Below, piece after piece: positions 25,084 to 31,528 of a stretch of DNA of 31,528 bases; position 1 is the stretch's first letter, and each line of letters opens with the position of its first letter. Source of the stretch: an uncultured Clostridia bacterium (lineage in GTDB: Bacteria; Bacillota; Clostridia; Saccharofermentanales; DTU023); NCBI GenBank assembly GCA_937922005.1, contig CAKZWV010000041.1, positions 1-31,528 of the forward strand, in the 5' to 3' direction. The notes beneath the pieces are model-generated. The model was not told the origin of the DNA. It ran no database searches and saw only the letters and a list, made by a program, of their open reading frames with translations. The position numbers and the translations under genes are program-made.

Positions 25084-25423
25084 AATGGGTCACATCCACC
25101 ACGAAAATTGTAGCTCCCCCTATCTTCACCTGGACGGGATAGGGCGCAAAACCACCAATGGCCCCCGTGGGATCCATACTGGCATTGACCATGGTGGTGC
25201 GTGATTTGGAATATTTGCGGATGATTTCTAAGGCATCCTCCAAAGATTTGTCTTCTACCCCGCACATTAACGTGGTGTTGCCGGATTTTAAAAAGCCCCC
25301 GGTGGTGCTCAGACGAGTCACCCGATAGTTGGCTCTATTGAGTTCTGAGATCAGCCGGTGAGCATCCTCATCGCTGACAATGGCAAAAACTAACTTCATA
25401 GCATTTCGAGTCTGGAGCTGCAA
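25070..25423 (-). CDS. darA: PII-like cyclic-di-AMP receptor DarA/CdAR (YaaQ)
   Basis: A small trimeric PII-like protein that binds cyclic di-AMP in Bacillota; its downstream target is not settled. The sequence follows the family closely: KLVFAIVSDEDAHRLISELN, YRVTRLSTTGGFLKSGNTTL, GVEDKSLEDALEII and the C-terminal VKIGGATIFVVDV. I take the TTG at 25423 because GGGGAGG lies six bases upstream; the conventional ATG (25399) starts the family's usual MKLxxAIV but has no ribosome binding site within reach. The TTG adds eight residues. It sits three bases after tmk and overlaps holB. This is a second PII-fold protein in the same gene run as the triple-PII protein. Confidence 0.93.
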   Translation of the reverse strand: MQLQTRNAMKLVFAIVSDEDAHRLISELNRANYRVTRLSTTGGFLKSGNTTLMCGVEDKSLEDALEIIRKYSKSRTTMVNASMDPTGAIGGFAPYPVQVKIGGATIFVVDVTHFEHT

Positions 25424-25426
25424 ACT

Positions 25427-26308
25427 CTACCTCCCCTCCTCCTGTTGGTGTAAAACGTGCTCCAAGCTTTGTAACATGGCGAGGCCGGTAAGGGTTGCTG
25501 GGACCGCCGCCGTATCGATTTGTAAAATAGGGACCTCTGATCCTTGTCTGGGATGAGGTCGCTCTTGGCTCATAGTATAACGAATTTTCTCTAAAATATC
25601 TTGGGCGAGCACCTTGGCCTGGTCCGGGGTGACCTGAGCCCAGGGAGTAAAGTCGGCAGGGAGCTGGGGGCGTTTGCTAAAAATTGTCTCGTAGCCCTTG
25701 CGAAGCTTGTCCCGGAAGGCTGGGGGTTGGAGGTCCAAGGCATTGACTTCGCCCCCTGCTTGAGCCTGGCGGAGGGCCAGACGTTCGACGTAGGTAGGTT
25801 CATCGATGGTAAAATAGATGGTTAAGTCGGGATAGGCCCCCTGGATAGCAAAGTCGTTAAGACTTTGAATGGTGGTTAGGTCCAGGCCCTGGCCCCAGTG
25901 CTGGTAAACTAGGCTAGAATCGATGAAGCGGTCGCAAATAACCAAATGCCCTTCATTGAGGGCAGGGGCTATTTTCCGCTGGTAGAGTTCCGCCCGAGCA
26001 GCCATAAAAAGAAGGAGGCTGGTGGGAGGTAAGGGACGGTGGTCTTCTTTAGCATCACTTAAAAGCAGATAGCGAATCTCCTCACCCACATAGGTGGATC
26101 CCGGTTCTCGGAAAATAGAGACTGGAATCCCCGCCTCATCAAAAGCCTCCTTCAAGACTTTGGCCTGGGTGCTTTTCCCAGAGAGGTCTAGGCCCTCTAA
26201 ACTGAGCAAAAAGCCTCGGTGAAGCTTGGTTGTTTTTGTTGTTTTTGTTATTTTTGTTCTTTCCGTTCTTTCGACCTGCTCTCGAGGCGTCCCATTGTCT
26301 TCAGTCAT
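25427..26308 (-). CDS. tmk: Thymidylate kinase
   Basis: Phosphorylates dTMP to dTDP in DNA precursor synthesis. Motifs are the P-loop LEGLDLSGKSTQ (38-46 core), FREPGSTYVGEEIR, the DRFIDSSLVYQ motif (126-136) and the lid region around GGEVNALD. At 293 residues it is longer than the usual 205-215. There is a 30-residue basic N-terminal extension made of Thr/Lys repeats, and a C-terminal extension of about 45 residues. The ATG at 26308 follows GGGAGGAG by six bases, so the repeat-coded extension is expected to be translated. It heads the conserved tmk-darA-holB-ricT block. The P-loop SGKST and REPGST differ slightly from the usual GAGKTT and REPGGT. Confidence 0.94.
   Translation of the reverse strand: MTEDNGTPREQVERTERTKITKTTKTTKLHRGFLLSLEGLDLSGKSTQAKVLKEAFDEAGIPVSIFREPGSTYVGEEIRYLLLSDAKEDHRPLPPTSLLLFMAARAELYQRKIAPALNEGHLVICDRFIDSSLVYQHWGQGLDLTTIQSLNDFAIQGAYPDLTIYFTIDEPTYVERLALRQAQAGGEVNALDLQPPAFRDKLRKGYETIFSKRPQLPADFTPWAQVTPDQAKVLAQDILEKIRYTMSQERPHPRQGSEVPILQIDTAAVPATLTGLAMLQSLEHVLHQQEEGR
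26229..26273. repeat. 9-bp tandem repeats in the 5' end of tmk
   Basis: Five units of nine bases based on GTTGTTTTT (two identical, three diverged) encode ERTERTKITKTTKTT in the minus frame. Because the unit is a multiple of three, unit gain or loss keeps the frame. Confidence 0.75.
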
Positions 26309-26364
26309 ATCAATCTCCTCCCTGGCCCCCTTTCTGTACTTTTCTTGTCGTTTCTTAACCCTTA

Positions 26365-26459
26365 TTCAACATCCAAATGGGTTAAGCTGCTAGCTTAACG
26401 GAGGCAAAAACGCTCTCGGATGAGGCACAAGCTCATTCGACACCCAAATGAGTTAAACT
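26365..26459. repeat. Direct repeat of the 3' end of the basic-protein gene
   Basis: 26436-26459 and 26365-26388 match at 20 of 24 positions. The first-named copy encodes the last residues SLTHLGVE of the gene at 26433-27257. The other, beyond the stop codon, could encode SLTHLDVE plus a stop but in another frame with no start. Confidence 0.6.
26381..26399. other. Perfect hairpin upstream of tmk
   Basis: GTTAAGCT and AGCTTAAC form an 8-bp stem with a 3-base loop in the 124-base gap between the basic-protein gene and tmk. No T-run follows on either strand, so it is more likely an mRNA stability or processing element than a terminator. No convincing promoter was found in this gap. Confidence 0.45.
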
Positions 26460-27257
26460 CGTGACCGCCGCCCATATTTCCGTCTCCAAATTATCCGAAC
26501 TCTGACGGAGGGCCTCCAGCTCTTGGTCCGCCTGCTTTTGTTCATTTTGGAGGATTTCGTTTACTTTTTGGGTCCGATACCGGCTAAGAACCTCACCCCG
26601 ATTCCAGAAATGACTGGGGGGGCAGGCTGGATCCTTAGCTAAGTGCTCACTTTCGAGCTTTGCCATTAGCTCGTCTACATCAGGCAAAGATCCCGTCTTG
26701 CGAGCCTTTGGTGTCTCTTCTTCCTTCAAAGAGCTAGGGCGGCTGGCCTGGACAGTGGCTGGAAGGCCATCCATAGCCGGAGCAGGCCGATTCGATTCTG
26801 GACGGACCCCCTTAGCCTCCTCACGAGACCGATCTTGCCAATCCTCTCGGCGAGGGTCTTTTTTCCTTGGCAAAGGGCCCTTGGCCCGTCGATCTTGTTT
26901 CTCCCATTTGGCAGAGCCATCTTTTGCTTGATCTGCATTTTCTTGCTTTCTTTGATCCTGGCGATTCCGTCCCCTGCCAGCTGATCGTTTTCCCTTGGCC
27001 GGACGGCGAGGCTGGCGTGGAGCCTCCCCTTGGGACGAACCCTTGTTTGACTCTTGCCCCACTCCTGGGCCAGGGATCCGCTTCCGAGGCCGTCCCTGGG
27101 GTCCTCGCTTGGAACGATTTTGTTCCGGTTTCTTCCCCCGACGGGGAGGCTGAGGAGGGGGACTCTGGCCACCCGCTCCCTCATCTGCTGAGTCCAGTAA
27201 AAGGCTCAAGCCAAAAACTAATCTTGACGAAACATAGATCAAGGAAGGATAAATCAT
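26433..27257 (-). CDS. Highly basic low-complexity protein of unknown function
   Basis: I do not recognise this 274-residue protein. The first 21 residues are hydrophobic (IYPSLIYVSSRLVFGLSLLL) and could be a membrane anchor. Residues about 30-165 are extremely rich in Arg, Lys, Gln, Gly and Pro without long hydrophobic segments, which predicts disorder and possible RNA or polyanion binding. Residues about 190-265 are more ordered, with an acidic helix (PDVDELMAKLESEHLAK) and a likely coiled coil (VNEILQNEQKQADQELEALRQ). The ATG at 27257 overlaps the stop of folB-folK (ATGA), with AAAGGAG ten bases upstream, so it is translationally coupled and probably a real gene. A gene for a small membrane-linked protein near tmk is not part of the standard order. 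Confidence 0.65.
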   Translation of the reverse strand: MIYPSLIYVSSRLVFGLSLLLDSADEGAGGQSPPPQPPRRGKKPEQNRSKRGPQGRPRKRIPGPGVGQESNKGSSQGEAPRQPRRPAKGKRSAGRGRNRQDQRKQENADQAKDGSAKWEKQDRRAKGPLPRKKDPRREDWQDRSREEAKGVRPESNRPAPAMDGLPATVQASRPSSLKEEETPKARKTGSLPDVDELMAKLESEHLAKDPACPPSHFWNRGEVLSRYRTQKVNEILQNEQKQADQELEALRQSSDNLETEIWAAVTSLTHLGVE

Positions 27258-28306
27258 GAACAGGCTTCTCCTTTCGTCTGATCCCCCTTCTGGGCCTCCG
27301 AGCTCAAGGGTGTTCCCAGCTCAGAAGGCATGCCCTGCCAATAGGGAGCTCTTTGTAAGAGGAGTTCCAGCAAAGGCTCATAGACAAAAGAGCGCACGGA
27401 ACTATAGGGGTGGGGCACCTGCAAATTGGGTAAGGCCAGGACCTCTCTGGGACTTGCCACCAGGTCTATATCAATCTCCCGGGGCCCCCAATGTCCCCGA
27501 TCCTGCCGTCCCAGTTTTTTCTCAATCCCCTTCACGGCCTGCAAAAGCTCAGGCAGCTCATACTCCGTCTCCAAGAGGGTCACAGCATTCAAGAAATCCT
27601 CCTGGTCCTCCTTCCCCCAAGCCTTGGAAGGATAAAAGTGGGAAGTCGCCAAAATTTCACTGTTCGGCAAAGCCGCCAAGGCCGCCAGGGCCGCCTCCAA
27701 ATGGGCCTTCCGGTCCCCCACATTCGATCCCAGAGCCAGGTAGACCTCTTTCTTACGAAAGCGGCGGATCCCAATACTCATCCGCTCAAAACGCCCCACA
27801 ATCGGGGGATGGGGCTTGCCAAGCTTCAGATCAATGGCAAGCAGGGGCGGAAATCCTGCAAATAATCCCTTGACCAGATCTTCGCCCGCCTTTTCCATGA
27901 GCCGGTGGTGGGCCTTATCAAAAAAGTCCTCGAGATACTCATAGATCTGGGCATAATTCAGGGCATCCTCGAGCTCATCGGTCCAAGAAGCCCAAGACCT
28001 CTGATAATATAATTTCAAGCTAAGGATAAAATCCTGACCATGGGTCTGCTCTTCCTCGTAATAGCCAATATGAGAAGCAAACACTAAATCGTCGAGGGCG
28101 ATATAATCCAGAGTCCCTAAATCGAAGTGAGGATCATTTGCTAAAGTTCTTTGCAAAAGCCGGTGAAGCCTATCCAGGGCCAGGTTTCCGCCCGGTCCTC
28201 GATCATCCTGACAGGGCTCCCCGCCCAAAGCCATCTCTCCAGTCTCCGGTCTCTGAAGCATTTCTCCGGGTGCCTCTCTCTTACTGGATAATTTGTGTGG
28301 ATCCAT
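27254..28306 (-). CDS. folK: Bifunctional dihydroneopterin aldolase / HPPK (FolB-FolK)
   Basis: Two consecutive folate enzymes in one chain. Residues about 65-185 are FolB: DYIALDDLVFASHIGYYEEE, THGQDF with the catalytic Glu region near 86, and LKLGKPHPPI with Lys 164. Residues about 187-335 are FolK: VYLALGSNVGDR (188-199), a central FLNAVTLLETEYE, and GHWGPREIDIDLV (271-283), the metal/ATP site usually written RWGPRTLDLDIL. The N-terminal 60 residues and the C-terminal 25 are not conserved. The ATG at 28306 overlaps folP by 26 bases and lacks a good ribosome binding site; ATGs at 28261 and 28234 are alternatives and keep both domains. It follows folE and folP, giving most of the pterin branch in order. 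Confidence 0.93.
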   Translation of the reverse strand: MDPHKLSSKREAPGEMLQRPETGEMALGGEPCQDDRGPGGNLALDRLHRLLQRTLANDPHFDLGTLDYIALDDLVFASHIGYYEEEQTHGQDFILSLKLYYQRSWASWTDELEDALNYAQIYEYLEDFFDKAHHRLMEKAGEDLVKGLFAGFPPLLAIDLKLGKPHPPIVGRFERMSIGIRRFRKKEVYLALGSNVGDRKAHLEAALAALAALPNSEILATSHFYPSKAWGKEDQEDFLNAVTLLETEYELPELLQAVKGIEKKLGRQDRGHWGPREIDIDLVASPREVLALPNLQVPHPYSSVRSFVYEPLLELLLQRAPYWQGMPSELGTPLSSEAQKGDQTKGEACS

Positions 28307-29306
28307 GCTGTTTTATCTGTGTTAAATCTTGGGCCATCTCGTCCCCGTGGAGGATAAAGTTCGCCATCCGTAAGGCCGGCAGTTGAATATCCAGGTCATG
28401 GATGCGGACCAGGTCCACCCCTTCCTTGACCCCATAGGCTACGATGCTTGCCGTGCCAATTTCAACCGTTTCTGCCTCCTGCCCCAGTATTTCTTTGATA
28501 AAGCGCTTCCTAGAAGGAGCCAGAAGCACGGGAAGGCCACTGGCAACCAGATGATCGAGACAACGGACCAATTTAAGATTTTCTACCGTGGTCATTCCAA
28601 AGCCCAGGCCAGGATCAATGCAAATATGATCGTAGGGGATCCCCAGGGACCGGCACTTTTGGATGGCCATATTCAAAAAGGCACACTGGGCCTCCAGAAT
28701 ATCCATTTTTTCCATCTTCTCGACCAGGTTCGCCGGAAAGGGATGAACCCAGGGACGATCGCCAAAAACCTGGCTGCGCTTGAGATTGGGCCGGTAATAG
28801 GCCGGATGGTTCATAAGAATGACCCCTGCCCCGTGCTTAGCCACCACCTCCCCCATATCGGGGTCGGCAAAGAGGGCATAGATATCATTGATGATGTCGG
28901 CCCCTGCCTCGAGGGCCGCCTGGGCCACCGGTGCCTTATAGGTATCGACCGATAAGACAATATCCGGATCCTTAGCCCGAATGGCTTGGATAACCGGAAT
29001 AATCCGCCGCATCTCCTCTTCTTCCGAAACATAGGTACTACCGGGACGGGTAGACTCTCCTCCCAGGTCAATGACATCCACCTGGTCTTTTTTCATTCGC
29101 TCATAATGGGCCATGGCCTTCTCCAGCCCATAATGCTCCCCCCCGTCCGAAAAAGAGTCTGGGGTCACATTCATGATCCCCATCGAATAGGTTCTCTGCC
29201 CCAAGGGCAGGGACCTCGTCCCTTGCTTTCCAAAGCGCCATGCCTCCACTTTGCCTCTCAGATCATCCTGACTTACCCAGCGATCTGTTATCAACGCCTC
29301 ACTCAT
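28281..29306 (-). CDS. folP: Dihydropteroate synthase
   Basis: Condenses dihydropterin pyrophosphate with p-aminobenzoate, the sulfonamide target. Motifs are MGIMNVTPDSFSDGG (42-56), DLGGESTRPGS (80-90), SVDTYKAPVAQAAL, IINDIYAL, IDPGLGFGMT (230-239), LLAPSRKRFI (261-270) and VRIHD (300-304). The sequence is 341 residues, longer than the usual 270-280. There is an N-terminal 38-residue extension and an insert at about 168-205 after ILMNHP. The ATG at 29306 follows AGAGGAG by six bases. It lies 50 bases after folE. Confidence 0.96.
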   Translation of the reverse strand: MSEALITDRWVSQDDLRGKVEAWRFGKQGTRSLPLGQRTYSMGIMNVTPDSFSDGGEHYGLEKAMAHYERMKKDQVDVIDLGGESTRPGSTYVSEEEEMRRIIPVIQAIRAKDPDIVLSVDTYKAPVAQAALEAGADIINDIYALFADPDMGEVVAKHGAGVILMNHPAYYRPNLKRSQVFGDRPWVHPFPANLVEKMEKMDILEAQCAFLNMAIQKCRSLGIPYDHICIDPGLGFGMTTVENLKLVRCLDHLVASGLPVLLAPSRKRFIKEILGQEAETVEIGTASIVAYGVKEGVDLVRIHDLDIQLPALRMANFILHGDEMAQDLTQIKQHGSTQIIQ

Positions 29307-29356
29307 CCCAAGCTCCTCTCATCTAGATTCCGAAAACGCATCATCCAGCAACACGC

Positions 29357-29929
29357 CTAGCGACTCAACATCAAATTATTAATTAACGACAAAGCCTCCG
29401 TCCGGGTTGCTAGATTCGTCTTACAAATCCCCCGGACCGCTGATGTAATCGTCTTCGACCCCGGCTTTTTAATCCCCCGCATGGTCATGCACAAGTGCTC
29501 CGCCTCAAGAACCACATAGACCCCATAGGGTTTGGCTCCTTCCATTAGCGCATCCGCCACCATCGACGTCATCCGCTCCTGGACCTGAGGCCGTCGAGCC
29601 ACCGTATCCACCACCCGGGCCACCTTGCTTAGGCCAAGCACATTTCCATTCTTGGGCAAATAAATCACGTGGGCCTTGCCAATAAAGGGCAGCAAATGGT
29701 GCTCACAAAGAGAATAGAAGGGAATATTTCCTACCAAAATCATCTCTTCTGAATCCGGTTCATGGAAAATCTTCATGTCCCCCATGGGATCCTTCTCCAA
29801 GCCTCCGCAAATCTCCTGGTACATCCTCGCCACCCGAGCTGGCGTCTCCACCAGGCCCGGCCGACTCGGGTCTTCCCCAATGGCCTCCAAGATCTCTCGG
29901 ACCGCTCGTTCAATTCTGGGTAAATCCAT
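29357..29929 (-). CDS. folE: GTP cyclohydrolase I
   Basis: Converts GTP to dihydroneopterin triphosphate, the first step of folate synthesis. At 190 residues it is a normal-length type IA enzyme. Zn ligands are visible in FYSLCEHHLLPF (Cys 75, His 78 region) and EHLCMTMRGI (Cys 147). The ETPARVARMY, LGLSKVARVVD and RRPQVQERMT segments are conserved. I chose the ATG at 29929, with AGGAG six to seven bases upstream; the frame extends further up but only with an unconserved, Lys/Arg-rich sequence and a TTG start. It is the first gene of the folate operon and is transcribed from a promoter at 30080-30108. Confidence 0.97.
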   Translation of the reverse strand: MDLPRIERAVREILEAIGEDPSRPGLVETPARVARMYQEICGGLEKDPMGDMKIFHEPDSEEMILVGNIPFYSLCEHHLLPFIGKAHVIYLPKNGNVLGLSKVARVVDTVARRPQVQERMTSMVADALMEGAKPYGVYVVLEAEHLCMTMRGIKKPGSKTITSAVRGICKTNLATRTEALSLINNLMLSR

Positions 29930-30079
29930 ATCCCTCTCCTCTTTCTTTCGCAAATATTCCCTTACAGCTTTCAAGCCCCAAGGTTCAACCAGTTTTTTTC
30001 TCCCTGACCCTGCCTTACCAGAAAACTCTCCTAGCAGACCCAAACAATAGGGTCCCTGGCTGCTCTCGTTCGGGTCCTT

Positions 30080-30108
30080 AGTATAGCATAGGAGAGCCGA
30101 GCTGTTAA
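30080..30108 (-). promoter_or_regulatory. Promoter of the folate operon
   Basis: Minus strand TTAACA, a 17-base spacer and TATACT with TGC directly upstream (extended -10). It directs transcription of folE and probably folP, folB-folK and the genes beyond. Confidence 0.75.
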
Positions 30109-30244
30109 GGAGTAAGAAGCAAGCGACGGATAAGCAAAAATAGCGAAAGGTCTACAGGCCGTAATTTATAAGCTTCCTAACAATTCACAAAATAGCTCTC
30201 TTTTGAGCATTAAGATATAATCATTAGAGAAATGCGGCAGAGAG

Positions 30245-30301
30245 ACCAGTGGCACCCACATCAGTGACATCAACATCAACGGCATAGACACCAGTGGCAC
30301 C
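30245..30301. repeat. 12-bp direct repeat upstream of the chimeric gene
   Basis: ACCAGTGGCACC appears at 30245-30256 and again, perfectly, at 30290-30301, 45 bases apart. It lies between the folE promoter and the start of the A+T-rich genes and may mark a rearrangement. Confidence 0.6.
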
Positions 30302-30319
30302 AGCAAAGGAGGGAAGGCT

Positions 30320-30817
30320 ATGAATCCGGAAAATGCTACTCCAGCCTTGAGATTTAAGAGCTTTGAAGGGGAATGGGAGAAAAGACTATTAGACGAAATA
30401 GCTGTTCGTTCATCCTTAAATGTTTCCGATGACAATCTCCCCAACGTAGAATACCAGGATATTATCGGAGGAACAGGAGAACTCAATACGAACATCAAAA
30501 CTAAGGAGGTTCTGCGAAATGGTTTTGAAAGCTCCATGCTGACCCTTGCAGCTTACGATGGTGATGAGCTTTTGGGAGTTATCCGTACCGTAGGCGACGG
30601 TCATACCATTGTGTTTGTACAGAACATTTTGGTATTCCCGGAGCATCAGCGCAAAGGTATCGGCTCCACAATCTTACAAGCTATACTGGACAGATACAGC
30701 CATGTGCGCCAGATTGAGGTGGCAACGGACAATACGCCGAAAACTATTGTTTTTTACAAGTCAATGGGCTTCCGGGAAATGTCCGAGATTGGCTGCTGCG
30801 GATTTATGAAAATGTGA
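30320..30817 (+). CDS. Chimeric ORF: HsdS-like N-terminus fused to GNAT acetyltransferase
   Basis: The 165-residue product has two unrelated parts. Residues 1 to about 68 (TPALRFKSFEGEWEKRLLDEIA and on) look like the start of a type I restriction-modification specificity subunit. From about 70 to 165 it is a GNAT N-acetyltransferase: LAAYDGDELLGVIRTVGDG, then NILVFPEHQRKGIGSTIL carrying the acetyl-CoA loop (QRKGIG), and FYKSMGFREM near the end. The first strand and helix of a normal GNAT domain are missing, replaced by HsdS sequence. The ATG has AAAGGAGGGAAGGCT upstream, so translation is plausible. The next gene starts nine bases on. Whether the chimera is functional or a recombination scar is open. 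It is A+T-rich compared with the genes on its left, fitting horizontal acquisition. Confidence 0.7.
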   Translation: MNPENATPALRFKSFEGEWEKRLLDEIAVRSSLNVSDDNLPNVEYQDIIGGTGELNTNIKTKEVLRNGFESSMLTLAAYDGDELLGVIRTVGDGHTIVFVQNILVFPEHQRKGIGSTILQAILDRYSHVRQIEVATDNTPKTIVFYKSMGFREMSEIGCCGFMKM

Positions 30818-30826
30818 GGATCTATC

Positions 30827-31528
30827 ATGTGCTATGCAAGTCATATTACAATTTCAAATATTCCAGAGATATCCGCAATCTACTTTGCGTTGCTGCAATG
30901 TGGATATGACTACTACTCCATAGAGCGAAGTCAAGAGCACAATGACTATGTACGGAGTTTTATCGGTCCGGAAGATGCAGTGCCTTTCTTCTCTGGAGCA
31001 AGGCAGAATACCTGCGAGGTCTATCCATACTGGCCTCGTGCTGCGATTTTGGAAACAGCATCGTTTTATCTTTCATCCGATCATACTAAATTTCGAGACT
31101 ATGGTGCTTTCCGTAATCGAATCATGGGTGCCGCCAATATTGCGGATAACGAGCGGGATCAAAGATTGTGGGATTGGATTGAGAGCTTCCCCGTGGAGCT
31201 CACTAAAATCTTGGCCTGCGATGCTTTCAGAAACTATTTGAAATGGGAGCAAAAGTGGCTTATTACACAAAATGTACGACATGAAGCAGAACTCCGAGTG
31301 ATTAAAGACTGTCAGAATGTATGCGTATCCAAGTACGACTCTCCAGTGCATGATATTCAGATCGTTATCAATCCAATTAAATGCGTCTACTCTGCAGACT
31401 ACCATCTGGATAAGGATTGCTTCGTTTTCTGCTCCGGTGCGTTCCGAGCAGAGTCCGTCATACATGAATTATTGCACCATGTTGTTCATCCTGCTATCTT
31501 GGAGATTGCGAGCTTGGTGCTGGAATCC
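30827..31528 (+). CDS. Unidentified protein with HExxH motif (C-terminus cut by window edge)
   Basis: The frame is open from the ATG at 30827 to the right edge with no stop (234 codons), so the gene is incomplete. GAGGA lies six bases before the ATG and nine bases separate it from the chimeric gene, so the two are likely co-transcribed. I do not recognise the family. Residues 205-222 (AFRAESVIHELLHHVVHP) include HELLH at 213-217, the zinc-binding motif of metallopeptidases, preceded by an alternating strand (CFVFCSGAF), as in gluzincin-like folds. The first 200 residues are soluble, rich in Tyr, Trp, Cys and His. The third zinc ligand would lie beyond the edge. Codon use and A+T content resemble the preceding gene and differ from the rest of the window. 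Confidence 0.7.
   Translation, partial: MCYASHITISNIPEISAIYFALLQCGYDYYSIERSQEHNDYVRSFIGPEDAVPFFSGARQNTCEVYPYWPRAAILETASFYLSSDHTKFRDYGAFRNRIMGAANIADNERDQRLWDWIESFPVELTKILACDAFRNYLKWEQKWLITQNVRHEAELRVIKDCQNVCVSKYDSPVHDIQIVINPIKCVYSADYHLDKDCFVFCSGAFRAESVIHELLHHVVHPAILEIASLVLES

Larger units (their letters stand above)
29930..30319. other. Intergenic region between folE and the chimeric GNAT gene
   Basis: This 390-base stretch holds the folE promoter and its leader of about 145 bases. The leader contains a small hairpin (GACCC/GGGTC with flanking AGCA/TGCT) but no riboswitch I recognise. To the right the DNA becomes A+T-rich. A TATAAT at 30216-30221 without a good -35 could serve the plus-strand genes. 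A 12-base direct repeat ACCAGTGGCACC occurs at 30245-30256 and 30290-30301. The frame of the downstream gene is open from 30221 to its ATG but has no earlier start. Confidence 0.6.

Noticed and set aside
27256..27873. 205-codon plus-strand frame
   Set aside because: Antisense to the folB-folK fusion; Pro/Ser-rich composition is typical of a shadow of a GC-rich gene.
29930..30043. N-terminal extension of folE to a TTG
   Set aside because: The extra 38 residues are not conserved, and AGGAG sits correctly before the ATG at 29929.
29930..30080. Tetrahydrofolate riboswitch in the folE leader
   Set aside because: I could not match the leader to the conserved core; only a small GACCC/GGGTC hairpin is evident.
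30166..30537. 123-codon minus-strand frame at the right end
   Set aside because: It is antisense to the chimeric GNAT gene and the upstream repeat; its Pro/Leu/Met-rich sequence reflects the CACCAGTGG-type repeats.

Overview
The window looks like chromosomal DNA from an anaerobic Gram-positive bacterium of the Bacillota, most likely a clostridial lineage. The evidence is strong AAGGAGG-type ribosome binding sites, SpoVG, YitT, DarA/RicT and NusG-domain-II/Gx-transporter families, an oxygen-reducing flavodiiron protein and a small 2[4Fe-4S] ferredoxin. No species can be named from the sequence. Almost all the DNA is densely coding with moderate to high GC; the last 1.4 kb is visibly more A+T-rich and looks acquired.

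Layout. 1-4.6 kb (minus): an EF-G-like GTPase cut by the left edge, preceded by tRNA-dihydrouridine synthase and a membrane-anchored polysaccharide deacetylase. A divergent promoter pair sharing one -35 box separates these from a plus-strand lipoprotein (4.9-6.0 kb). 6.1-7.4 kb: flavodiiron protein. 7.6-12.3 kb (minus): the str operon rpsL-rpsG-fusA-tuf, with a terminator-like hairpin in the rpsL leader, a hairpin between rpsL and rpsG and a separate tuf promoter. 12.4-16.6 kb (minus): rsmI, an FtsB/DivIC-like protein, a NusG-domain-II protein and a Gx-transporter/ApbE fusion. 16.6-18.5 kb (plus): yitT and spoVG. 18.5-18.9 kb (minus): ferredoxin.

18.9-30.1 kb (minus) is a long run of closely packed genes. 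It begins with folate synthesis (folE, folP, a folB-folK fusion) and a very basic low-complexity protein. The tmk-darA-holB-ricT block known from Bacillus follows, then a PLP aminotransferase, a duplicated DUF1538 membrane protein and a protein made of three tandem PII-like domains. The last pair is the strongest candidate for an under-described system: a membrane protein paired with what may be a single-chain pseudo-trimeric PII regulator.

30.3-31.5 kb (plus): a chimeric ORF with an HsdS-like N-terminus joined to a GNAT acetyltransferase core, then an unidentified HExxH protein cut by the right edge.

Several gene ends and spacers carry imperfect direct copies of 14-30 bp, often duplicating the last codons and stop codon of the adjacent gene. 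I saw no tRNA, rRNA, CRISPR array or intact insertion sequence.
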